A stretch of DNA of 64,000 nt from positions 5,146,001-5,210,000 of the forward strand of contig BSBM01000442.1 in NCBI GenBank assembly GCA_027924585.1. Reading direction: 5' to 3'. Both the position numbers and the translations under genes were made by a program. This DNA comes from Larix kaempferi (lineage: Eukaryota; Streptophyta; Pinopsida; Pinales; Pinaceae). Under the pieces are notes generated by a model. That model was not told the DNA's origin. It did no database searches and saw nothing but the letters and a program-made list of their open reading frames with translations. Below are positions 45,147 to 55,091 of this stretch, in pieces (position 1 is the first letter of the stretch; each line of letters begins with the position of its first letter).

Positions 45147-45479
45147 CCTTGTATCCTTGACTTCCAATAGTTAATGGAAGCCAAGAATAAGATTGTGACA
45201 AATCCCCCTTAGGCCCTAAATCCTACCCAACCCCAAATAGTTGTATTACAACAACCCTTTTCCAATTAAGGGGTTATCACACAACAACAATATCCTTGCC
45301 ACTCTAGTGATGTCTCTTTCCAAAATATCTATACAATGGATGTTAATCTACAGAGTGGAGCCAAAGGTTATGATAGGTCTGAAGCTCCCCAAGTGGAATA
45401 CGTCCCTATCCCTTCGGGGGGGGGCCTCTACAAATACCATGCCCAAGTGCTGAAACATCCCATAGATTATCAAGGTTCC

Positions 45480-46301
45480 ACTTCATGGTACATCTAATCA
45501 AACCCACATGAAATCCGCCCATAATTATATTATTGTGGATGAATTGGCTCAATTCCCTATAGCCATGTCTATATTAGAAGTGATACAGTCATGCCCAACC
45601 CAGCGCAAGGCATTACTTAATGCACTAGGTGTTGAAAACCATTTCGAATCACATCTCATGACCTTTGATATCGACAAAGGTGAACCATGACTACCCTCTT
45701 GAGTCACATTTCAAGTCCCCGTCACCGTAAAGAACAATATGATTCATTGATGAAGATGCATCCACTTGCATCATGTTCTGTAATGTTTGGAAATTATTAG
45801 GGTCACCAGAGCTAGTTACCTCGTAAATATCCCTTCATGCATATGATGGGAGACCAACCTAGAGGATTGTACCAGAACATCCCCATAGAGCTAGGGGGAA
45901 ATATGGTCATGATCGATATCAAGGTAGTCGATGCTCAAATTGACTACAACATCCTGTTGGGGCGTAGTTATATGTATGCCATGAAGGAGGTCGCCTCCTC
46001 GATCTTTCGTATCATGATGTTTCCATTAAATGGGAAGATCATCACCCTTGACCAGCTTAACTACTATGACCCCAATGCCACTAGAAATACTGACAATATC
46101 CTACCTACTATTGTCAAAACCAATCAACCCCCTATGTTGATATTGCACCCAACATGTACAAGGATTCCAATTTTCTACGAGTGTACTCTGAACCACCCCT
46201 CGAGATCCCCACATCCACTGAAAATGGGCACAATTTTCACCACTGAAAAATGGTCCCGCCTCCTCCTCAACACCATTGTCAGCACTATCGCTGAGTCATG
46301 A
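45480..46301 (+). pseudogene. Gypsy 1 protease-like region
   Basis: HNYIIVDELAQFPIAMSILE and LLNALGVENHFESHLM (45,508-45,690) precede DEDASTCIM near 45,749, where the family has a D-x-G-A aspartic protease box; Gly is replaced by Asp. The frame 45,837-46,301 then reads IPIELGGNMVMIDIKVVDAQ, DYNILLGRSYMYAMKEVASS and IFRIMMFPLNGKIITLDQL, the usual protease C-terminal part. Frame changes separate the blocks. Known gypsy proteases cut gag-pol in the particle. The unusual point is what follows: zinc knuckles in place of RT. Confidence 0.62.
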
Positions 46302-46743
46302 CATTCAACAAATTTTCATTCCATTGGTACCTCCAATATTCTAGATCCCATTCTTGCACCCCCCCACAGGCATACAAGGGACGCTGGTTATGCCTTAGTT
46401 GACTCTACCTAGTCTCACTTTGGGTATTATGGTATGGTACCTTACACCACCTACCCAGAAATGGATTCAAAACCAGTATCCCACTATGAGTTTGTCCCTA
46501 TTTTGGATGCTACGCTTAATTGGTCGCTTACATTTTCAATTCCACCAGTCAAACCTATGACATCCGCAACTAAACTACAATTGGTTGTCATCAATACCAA
46601 CAATGGGGAATGAAACAACCTAAGTTTAAAGGCCCTTTCTTACCTAACCTTGCACCCAACTCGTTGGATATTGCTCACCCTAAAATAAGGGAATCAACCA
46701 CCAATGGTTAAAATCCTCAGTATCAACTAATACTCCCACCTAG

Positions 46744-47388
46744 AGAGTTACTCCACCCTGTGCTCTTTGCGGGAAACAAGGCCATGCGACCAATATATGC
46801 CCCACCTTACTAGAGCTCCAAAAATTTCTCAATACACCGGTCAATATAACTCATGATCCCCCGACCATAGAAGGGGGAACATCATCATTTCCCACACCTA
46901 AGCCCAATACATTGCGCACAGATCACGTATGTTTGATTTGTTCTCAGTTTGGGCATTACAAACACCATTGTCCTGATATCCCTCAATTTCAAGATGCTCT
47001 AGAAACCATTCATCTCACTCAAGTGACAGTCGAGAACTCTTTCCCACTAACCCAGGAAGTAGTTTCTATCAATGTGGTCATTACATTAGCAACAACACCA
47101 GTTGCACCTCCCACACAAGCCGCCTTTACGACAAATTCCGTTGTGGATCCTACAACACCGAAAGATCCTCAACCTATTAATATTATAACAACAACACCAC
47201 ATAATGGATACTCTTCCTACGAGCACCCCATGAAAACACTTCCTCCCAGGGCCATCACAACCATTTTGGATCAAGTCAACTTGCCTAAGCTACAGTCACA
47301 CCATCGCACCCGAATACCACGATCATGTCGATCCTGTGGCGATACTTCTCACTTCTCGTTCCAATGTCCCATTTTACGCATAGAATGA
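46744..47388 (+). CDS. Gypsy 1 triple zinc-knuckle open frame
   Basis: One uninterrupted 215-codon frame contains three perfect CX2CX4HX4C knuckles: CALCGKQGHATNIC (46,759-46,800), CLICSQFGHYKHHC (46,930-46,971) and CRSCGDTSHFSFQC (47,326-47,367). A Thr/Pro-rich linker separates the second from the third. No ATG precedes the first knuckle after the stop at 46,741; the first ATG is at 46,912. Such knuckles bind single-stranded nucleic acid in nucleocapsid proteins. Their position downstream of protease, in the place of RT, is unusual. It is the only frame of this element free of stops. Whether it is translated is unknown. Confidence 0.65.
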   Translation, partial: RVTPPCALCGKQGHATNICPTLLELQKFLNTPVNITHDPPTIEGGTSSFPTPKPNTLRTDHVCLICSQFGHYKHHCPDIPQFQDALETIHLTQVTVENSFPLTQEVVSINVVITLATTPVAPPTQAAFTTNSVVDPTTPKDPQPINIITTTPHNGYSSYEHPMKTLPPRAITTILDQVNLPKLQSHHRTRIPRSCRSCGDTSHFSFQCPILRIE

Positions 47389-47406
47389 GAATCTCATCTC
47401 AAACTT

Positions 47407-47802
47407 TTGAGACCCCAAGATCAACTTACTCACCTCAACACGCCCCCCCATGGCTTACCAATTGAGGAATCATTTTCTCCCTTGTTGGATACCATCGATA
47501 CTTCATCTCATTTGGCTGACATCCTCACTTGTAGTGATTCCTCATTTTCCGACGAAGACCTAGATCCTCTACAAGCATTCCCATGTTATTAAACACCTCT
47601 TGGGACCTCCTATATGTTGGATGATTCCCCAAGCATGGTACCACCACTGGTACTACCATTGGTTGCCACATTTAATGGCCTTCAACACTAGGAAGGATCC
47701 AAACACATCCCGCTACCCTTCTTATTTGCGTCAACATTTTATTTTTCTTATGTCTGATCCATTGTTTGGGATTGAGAATAAGTCTATCTTCTCTATATGT
47801 AG
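47407..47802 (+). pseudogene. Gypsy 1 linker between zinc knuckles and RNase H
   Basis: Acidic Ser/Asp-rich frame (SSHLADILTCSDSSFSDEDL, then DPLQAFPCY) to 47,592, then a degraded stretch into the RNase H. No catalytic motif; no trace of RT motifs in any frame. Confidence 0.45.
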
Positions 47803-48210
47803 ATGACCTATCGACTAGACATCTATATCACCTACGCAGGCGATGCAAGTCGATGGTCCAAGAACCTCGCATCAACTTCCTGGGCTATTTTTCCCCCCTC
47901 CCACATACTCCACCACACCGGTGGAGTGTATTTGGGGGAACTCACAAGCAACCAAGCAGAATACGATGCTATCATAGGTATCTTAAACAATTCCACCCAC
48001 CTTGGCATACACTATTTTCAGGTACACCTAGACTCCCAGCTAGTTGTCTCACAGATGAACAATGTATTTTGTGTCCTTAATACACTCCTTTTCTACAAGT
48101 TCCTATGTGTGCGCCTTCTTATCCGACAGTTTGAAACCATTACTTTCATACATATACAGATACACACCAATGCATTCGCTGACTATGTCACTAACGAGAT
48201 CTTGAACTAG
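47803..48210 (+). pseudogene. Gypsy 1 RNase H type I domain
   Basis: A 135-codon open frame: DIYITYAGDASRWSKN, GGVYLGELTSNQAEYDAIIG, HYFQVHLDSQLVVSQMNN, LLIRQFETITFIHIQIHTNA and FADYVTNEILN. The E of NQAEYDA, the D of HLDSQ and the last D (FAD) fit the catalytic set. The first box reads YAGDAS where the family has YTDGAS, so the first Asp is displaced by one residue. This resembles the additional RNase H of Tat-type gypsy elements and of plant RNase H-like proteins, rather than the classical gypsy RNase H. No RT precedes it and no integrase follows. Confidence 0.75.
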
Positions 48211-48240
48211 CACTTGATACATCAGACGAATCCCTAGTCC

Positions 48241-48241
<1 letters not shown>

Positions 48242-48304
<63 letters not shown>
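48242..48304. repeat. (CA)n-(TG)n palindrome 2
   Basis: About 17 CA units meet about 15 TG units head to head at a central ACGT, followed by CCACACC. Perfectly self-complementary over about 60 bases. A plain (CA)n run is at 48,507-48,524. Confidence 0.92.
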
Positions 48305-48307
<3 letters not shown>

Positions 48308-48674
48308 ACACCTACCTCTACGCATACGTATATGTCATCATCATGCATCATAATTTGATAACCATTCACATCATATAAGTTAGTATGTACTACTACATAT
48401 TCATCAACTCAACAAATAGAAAACATTAACCACACATCACAATCAACAACATACATAGACACGCATAAACATGGGAAGTATATCATATATGTCACAAAAA
48501 TGGTACACACACACACACACACATATATCGTCAGATAATAACTGTCATGTGCAAAAATGGCCCTCCAAGGGCATATACAAAATATCCTTATTGGGGATAC
48601 ATCATACAACCTGCCTCCCACAGGATCCATCAAGAACATATACAAAACCAGGCTCATATCCTTATACAAAACAA

Positions 48675-50435
48675 TCAAGTTTCCCCACCAGTTGGTGGAT
48701 CACGTGGCCCCATAATAGCCAAAGGCCATATGGACTCACCTCTTTCTACCTTGGGGTCTAGTCCCCAAACCCGTCCTATTCTAGGTCGTGGCCTCTGTCT
48801 TGGTGGAGGACCTGCTCCCCCCTGCAACTCCCCAACACATGGCACACCAATGCAAAGTTTTGCATAATCGGATTCCATGCCAACCCAAACTCAGTCGATA
48901 GATGGAGCGTTAAGGCCAACTCCTCATCATCAAGATCAGAGACACCTTTGTCATCGATCCCATTCGACCAGGGTACTTTTTAAGGATCTAATATTATAAT
49001 TAAGTATAGTATCCTAGGCGATTATTTTAGATTTAAAAAAACATGTATATAGATAGGTAGGTGAATATTAAATATGAAACACACAATTTACTCCTGAAAT
49101 ATGTAAATTTTGGTGAATGTTATGATAAAAAAACATATTTATGTAAATATAGGCGATATTAGAGACTAAAAATAACCAAATAACGAATTTATTTTTTAAA
49201 AAAAGCCCGAAAAATAGCCAATTGGCGAAATTTCGCCCTTAAAAATTACCCTGCATTCGAAATATACCCAAGAAGCCTCTCCAAGTCGACTAAAACAGTG
49301 ACCATCGCCTCTCCTGCGGCCGCTCCCTCAACAAGAGCTCCTCCCACTACTGCGCCTCCAACTGGTGCCACGCCCCCAATATCCATACCTGCTCTTATTG
49401 TCGGTGTGGCCCCTTATCTCGTCATTGATGCTCCCCTGCTTGTCAAACTGGATGTACCAACCCAATATATGATCACAAAAGGGAAACTGCCATCAGTACA
49501 TGATAAACATATAAAAAATGTGAAATATTAAAACATGTACAAAAATATATGTAACTATTAGCAAAAACACAAAGTGTACCTATGGCATTGAAGCCCCCTA
49601 CAGGAAGTGGTAACTCCATAACCCCCTGGTAATCCATGTCGTTTCATGGGTATCTCTCAATCATCCCAATGCGTTTCTCCCACGCATCCAAAATGTGTGG
49701 GGTGTAATAGCCCCCACCTCCTCACCACTAGCACAAGGCATCACTCGCCCTCATTACATCATCTGGAGATCCTGAGGTTCCCTCAGAGGCACCACTACTA
49801 GAGGCCTCATCATCAGATAAATCTAGAAGAAGTAGGAGCATAACACCTTCCCATAACAGAAGGTCCTCCTCGAACCTCCCTGCCGCAAATAACTCATCTG
49901 ATTCATCATAGTATGAAGCAAAAGCGGTCCCCATGCCATTGGTCGCCTGGCCATCACACACTCCATGAGTTCCAGCTTCCCTCCGGTGATCCTGTTGGGG
50001 GATAAAACCCCCAACACCCACACTACCATCATCGCCACCGCTTGCATCGACAGAGCCCTTAGAAAACTAATCAAAATACGACCAAATATTAGTGTGCTCT
50101 ATTCCCCATCACAGTAGCGATCCACCAACCTGTGAATCGTTTGCCCCTCCATCTACAAAGGAAACGGATGTCGCACCCTACAGTTAGGAAACCCAGTAAA
50201 AAAGTAGATATCTTGAGCCTTGATTCTCAGGTACTCACCACCAACTCTAAATACCCCCCTATCATGGTTCCACATGTCCAACAACCTCCATAATAGGTTC
50301 TCGGACGAACGCATTAAGGGGCACTTGAATAAATTCAAGAGCCCCGAGTTCCGTAGCATCTAGGTCGCTACCATGTTCTTAAGCACCAATGTTATAAGCT
50401 CATCTTATTTTCTCTCCTACCACTCCATGGAGCCC
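48675..50435 (-). pseudogene. Antisense coding relic in gypsy 1, plant-mobile-domain-like
   Basis: On the minus strand, starting near 50,435: ELITLVLKNMVAT, MLRNSGLLNLFKCPLMRSSE, NLLWRLLDMWNHDRGVF, RVGGEYLRIKAQDIYFFTGF. The pattern W...FR..G.....DIYFLTGLP resembles the start of plant mobile domain (PMD) proteins. Further on are an acidic Ser-rich frame (50,021-49,728, LLLLDLSDDEASSSGASEG) and a Pro/Arg-rich end (48,878-48,675, GGAGPPPRQRPRPRIGR). Frames are broken. Some plant gypsy elements carry antisense ORFs near the 3' LTR, and PMD genes occur in transposons (family knowledge). The PMD identity is tentative. Confidence 0.42.
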
Positions 50436-53121
50436 ACAACAACCATAATGATGTCACAATAACCTACAAAGGGAAAATTTTCATCCATCAAATATCTGTG
50501 AAATCAAACCATAAATAAGCATGCCCTCGCCTTAGGAAGCATGTGCGTCATGCGAATCTACCTTAGACAAGCCACACCCCATGCTACTGTCTCAGGTTTA
50601 CTTATGTGACACCAGGGAATGGGATCCAAGCACTTCGGCTGCACTGTGTAGTGTGAATTTCCACTAAATAGTTGCGCTACATCAATGCCTCATTGAAGCA
50701 CTAATGTTCTATGCGTAGCACAGAACAATGCATTTTTTCCACGCGAAGTTCCTGTGATATCACTGCGCGCGATTTTGGGAAAATCCTGCACTACCATCAC
50801 GTGGGATTTTCCCATTATCCCGTGATATCACATGGGATTCCTCCAAAAACCCACGCAGTAGCCATTTATGGGCTAAAAAATGTCCCTGACACCCCAAGGA
50901 CCCACTTTTCCTACAACTAACCCGACCGAAATCAAAAGCATAGGGTACAAGAATACCTGTAACTTATGGCTCGTCCAAAATATTGATGGATATCCTAGAA
51001 TCACCACAAATGCGCTCTAGGGGGTCATCAAGGAATAATACAAATGATTTTGAAAAGTGGGCCCCAGCCCCTATTTATATTCATTTGACCTGAATTTCCA
51101 ATTGACCATAAAGCCAAACCATAGCTCTATTTCACAAACTGATCACACCATGTGATCAGTGCCTCAAGGTCTTCAGCATGGATTTGACCATTCCTGATTT
51201 TGAAAAGTTTCATTCTGGCCCTCTTTTTCACAGGAACCCCACAAGTGCACTATGTTCTTGGTTAAATATTTCTGCATTGTCAATACCTTTGTCACATTCT
51301 TGACTACACTTGGGAATGTGCGCTATATGTGCAGGATAATGAACAAGACATGCAGGAGACCCTTGTTTATCCATTATAAGAACAAGAATCCATCTCGCAA
51401 CAAAGGTGACGGGATTATAAACCAAAGGTATCATTACGAAAGTGGCATATATGCAATGTTTTCCATCTTCTTACAATGCATTTACCAATATTCCCACTGA
51501 TAACCTTATGGCCCTAAATTTCCAGTCTTGATGTGCCAGCAATGTCATCACTGTGAATAGCATGTTTCCCCATGGGTGTGAACCGTTTCAATCTTTGTCA
51601 TCAATTGACACCGATGATGTCGACCCACCACAAGTCCAAGGAATCTTATACAACTTGAAAAGATCACCCACTGTTCATCATTTTACAGTTCCACATTTAC
51701 TCCCCCACCTCTAGCAGTTGATGCCATTTGGTTCCTCGTCATATGTTACGATCAATATTCCACACTAACCACTCATACCTCCATGAGAAATATACCCTCA
51801 ACAATCTTCCCTGTGTCACCACCCCCGTGAAGACACCAATGGGGCCGCCACCCTCAGAAGTAACCAATTCTATTTCAATTTTTCCCACAGGAATAATATG
51901 CATGGAATTTATTCATGGGGCACCCATCTTCATGTTTGCACAAAAACCACCACCTCATCGTGGAAAGTGTCCCCCAACCCACTCAAAAATGTGGGGACTC
52001 TTCCCATCATCAAATTGGTCCCCTGACTCACCCAAAACTGTGGGGACCCTGCCCATTATTCTTTATGTACAAACAAGTTCCCTAATCCACATAAAACTGT
52101 GGGAACTCCTAATTCTTTTTTGAAGCAACCCATGGTCACCTTTGATCGATGTATGTGATTTTCCACATCCCCGTCATTTCTTGTTTTATTAGTCACCCTT
52201 ACTCTCAGTATTGTGTCTCCATGAACATCCCTTTATTTACAGTTTGTCTCCCTCCATTTCACTCTATACCTTTCTGCAATGAATGCTTTTGTCCACAGTC
52301 CCCATGTTTACATCGATCAAAGGAAGTTATGAGCCCCATGCTTATGATCCAGTCTTGTGTCAAGTCTATCCATCCAACAGTTGGTTACAAAATGATCTTG
52401 TTTCTTAGGATAAGACCCTTGTCTTATCATGTACTTCATCTCTCATCGACATCAAATCACTATATTCCAAGAGTTGCAGTAGTCACAATTTTACCTTGGG
52501 GTCCCTTTAAATCACTAGAAGGTATCACCTCGAACTCATTAGGGAGAGTCATTAGTGCTCCCTAACTTAGTGGTTTCCCCTATGCTCGACGTCAAAACAT
52601 CTATCACATCAAGGGGAAACATACTTTTGAAGGTAGTAGTGTTCACATTTGCAAACCATGGTAATAGTCCATCTGGAATAGTGAAGTTTTCTCTTAGGAA
52701 ACTTCACCACCATTCTGGTCCCCCACCCCCATGGGATTATCATGATCATTAGAAATTCTACTTCTTCAACACTCAGCATCAATTCCTTGTTCATTTACTC
52801 TCATGTGGATCGAATCCGCCTTCACCCATGTCCCAGTAGTGTCTTTGATTTGACCCCTTGGTCTTCTCTTATTGTAATCAACTTGACAATTTTTCATGAG
52901 CATGGGTATACCCTCATTGTTTGTATAAAACACCATCATTGTTTGTATAAAACACCATTCTTTATTATAGCTTCACCGGTCATCACCAACAATATATCCC
53001 CATGGGAGGACCCTCTTGTCCACATATTCTTTGTACTACATAACAGTATAGAAACAAAAGAAATGATCATGCATTATTGGCTCTACAGTACCTTCCGAAC
53101 CTCATACATTAGGGGGGCATC
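50436..53121. other. Gypsy 1 3' non-coding region
   Basis: CpG-rich patches near 50,640-50,870 repeat a CACGCGA/GATATCAC(T/G) theme. Three diverged copies of a unit around ACTCACCCAAAACTGTGGGG lie at 51,970-52,110. Plus frames of up to 138 codons (51,728-53,134) have no family resemblance, and I find no RT or integrase. Ends in polypurine AGGGGGGCATC. Confidence 0.55.
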
Positions 53122-53420
53122 TGTTAACGCCTAAATCTCACACATATGCAACATTTTGACAATTATTGCAGTAAGGAATCATCAACTTAAAGCATTCAGT
53201 TCACCAAAGGAATCCTCATCAAATCCAAAAGGAAACATGAGTCCAAAAGTGCCCAAGAATAGTCAAAATAAAAGGTCGCGAAGCTAAAGCATTATTAACC
53301 TACGCTATAGCGCATGTTATCAGTTCAGTTCCCATGCGATACTCGCGCGGCTTTTCCTTCGATATATGCATGACTATCAAAATGGTGGGACCACCTACTT
53401 TCTGCATTGAAATGAAGGCT
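53122..53420 (+). repeat. 3' LTR of gypsy element 1, first 299 bp only
   Basis: Starts TGTTAACGCCTAAATCTCAC and follows 40,626-40,924 base for base in register, with about 14 % differences. It ends at ATGAAGGCT, exactly where gypsy element 2 begins. The remaining about 660 bp should lie beyond the right end of gypsy element 2. Confidence 0.88.
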
Positions 53421-53900
53421 TGTTGTAGGTACAACAGATCCCATGCTTCATTCTGAGCATGGGAGCCCCATTTTGTAAATATCAAGGTATTTAGGTAAGT
53501 TTTTAAATTCTGCTTTGCTATGGCATATTGCCCTTTGTTTGGATTGCTTAGTTATCATTATTATTTCCTTCCAAAATTTCTAAGTTTCTGGTTGTTTTCT
53601 TGATTTGCAGAAAACCTTAGATTTTGCCCAAAAATCATTTTCTTACTGCAAATCCTGAAATCCTACAATTTCGGATTGCGGGAATCGTTTATTGTTCTTT
53701 AAGGATTTCGCCAACACGAAACCCGCAACCCAAAATTGTGCATTGCGGGAATACCGTGTAAATATTTTTATGAGTTTTCGTTTCCGAAACCCGAAATTCA
53801 GGATTTCGGGTTGTAGGAATTCGTTACGCTAAGAAATTGCGTTGTGTGATCCCGAAACCTGCAACCCGCAAATTACGGATTGCGGGTTGCGTAGAAATTT
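53421..53900 (+). repeat. 5' LTR of gypsy element 2 (portion confirmed by the right copy)
   Basis: 53,421 to about 53,900 matches 63,525-64,000 with roughly 35 substitutions and a few indels, including an 8-base insertion (CCCGCAAT) in the right copy. Many differences are C/T at CpG or CNG. The inner end of the LTR is not visible: the right copy is truncated, and I could not place a PBS before gag at 56,218, so the LTR may be over 2 kb. Confidence 0.88.
53495..53610 (+). other. Candidate 116-nt intron inside the gypsy 2 LTR
   Basis: Donor TTAG|GTAAGTTTTT and acceptor TTTTCTTGATTTGCAG|AAAACC, both consensus-quality. The right LTR has the same sites at 63,599 and 63,714, also 116 nt apart. No transcript evidence. 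Confidence 0.4.
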
Positions 53901-54050
53901 ATTTGAGTTTGGTATTTGTTTTCGTTTCCGAAACCCGAAACCCGGAATTTCAGGTTGTGGATTTCGGAAACACGTTTGTTTATTTTGTAGAAATTGTAAA
54001 ACCTGAAACCCGCAACCCGAAATTTCGGATTGCGGATTTCGGGATTTTTG
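53640..54050. repeat. Cluster of hairpin modules in the gypsy 2 LTR
   Basis: At least six short inverted repeats follow one another at about 70-bp spacing, made from GAAACCCG(C/A)AACCC and CGGATT(G/T)CGGG words. Examples: 53,786-53,815 (CCGAAATTCAGGATTTCGGG), 53,851-53,890 (AACCCGCAAATTACGGATTG then CGGGTTG) and 54,004-54,045. It is CpG-rich in AT-rich surroundings. The right LTR repeats the pattern. Confidence 0.85.
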
Positions 54051-54697
54051 AATAAACATTGGTTTTGAACTTGATCTCGCATCCCATAGGGTCTAATCCT
54101 AGTCGTCCATTTCTTTTAAATCTACAGCCCATATTTGATTCGACCGGAAAACCCATAAATATACAATTTTTCTATTTTTCGTTATCATTTTTACTATCGA
54201 AAATTTACGCTCCTATGTGGATTTTACTGTCGTTTTCTTACCAGGTTTACCTTCACATTTTTTCAGTGGTTATCATTTTTTAAATGCATCATTTGTTCGA
54301 ATGTGTGGATTCTCTGCTCTTTGTCGTATTTGAAACGAACTTTATGGCTGTGGTTTTCACCTTCGGCTCAAATTTGAAGTCATAATTGTTGATTGGATTA
54401 AGCTGTAATGATGAGGTTTCAGATGCGACTTCTAGTCATGCATGATTTAACTGAATTTGTACTTCATCCTAATCCAAATATGGTTAATACATGCCACTAC
54501 TTGCTTCGTGACACCTCAAATGATTGCAATTCCCAGATCGTAAGATTTTAATCATAGCAATTCATTATGGTCAATCATTTCAGTTTTTATCAATTCTTTT
54601 AAATACAGGAACAAATATGAGGCTATTAATTCAACGTTTAGATTCTATGCAACTATTCTGTATTTGATTTCCAGAGGTGTCCTTCTAATAATCTTGT

Positions 54698-55091
54698 ATG
54701 AGCAGTATGCAGATAGATCACAAATCGTTGGACATATTCTGTATAGATGAGGAACTTCAGTCTTTGTTGTATCAAGAACCTATGTCACCACCTTTTGATG
54801 CAGATGTTCCTGATACAAGCAATAGTAGCGAAGAGGACGATTCTAAAGTTCCACCCATCTACATGCAGTTCCTTCAAAAGAAGAAAAGGGAAATTCCTGA
54901 AGAGTCAATTGATCGAGATTGATACCATTATCCATGATTTTATAATCAATGAGGTCCCTGTCATTCTACCAACCTCCATTAAGCAAGACCCACTGGATGA
55001 TTTCTCCATTTTTGAAGACGTTGTCGATCATTCAGAAGTTCCTAAGGAAGATTTTTCAGATCTCTTGTTTCCTATTATAGACATCAAGTAA
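54698..55091 (+). pseudogene. Short acidic ORF between the gypsy 2 5' end and gag
   Basis: A frame beginning MSSMQIDHKSLDIFCIDEEL reads through VPDTSNSSEEDDSKVPPIYM and after a frameshift near 54,900 continues IHDFIINEVPVILPTSIKQD, PLDDFSIFEDVVDH, to a stop at 55,091. It is acidic, with coding-like codon use and no domain that I know. A splice-acceptor-like TTTGATTTCCAG|AGG lies just upstream at 54,665. Whether it lies within the LTR or in the leader cannot be decided here. It may be an accessory ORF or a captured exon. Confidence 0.35.

Larger units (their letters stand above)
40626..53420 (+). mobile_element. Gypsy element 1: RNase H-carrying, no visible RT or integrase
   Basis: The 5' LTR is 40,626-41,586, followed by a PBS-like TGGTGACTCCACT. 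The polypurine AGGGGGGCATC ends at 53,121, and the 3' LTR starts at 53,122 but is cut at 53,420 by gypsy element 2. Between them, on the + strand, are gag, a degenerate zinc knuckle, a protease-like region, three perfect zinc knuckles and an RNase H. From 48,210 to 53,121 I find no RT or integrase, only a minus-strand coding relic and non-coding DNA. The first 299 bases of the LTRs differ at roughly 14 % of sites by eye, so the insertion is old. It has the structure of a large non-autonomous Tat-like derivative (inference). Confidence 0.82.

Noticed and set aside
48103-48678. Minus frames with Thr-His and Cys-Val repeats
   Set aside because: Translations of CA/TG microsatellites.
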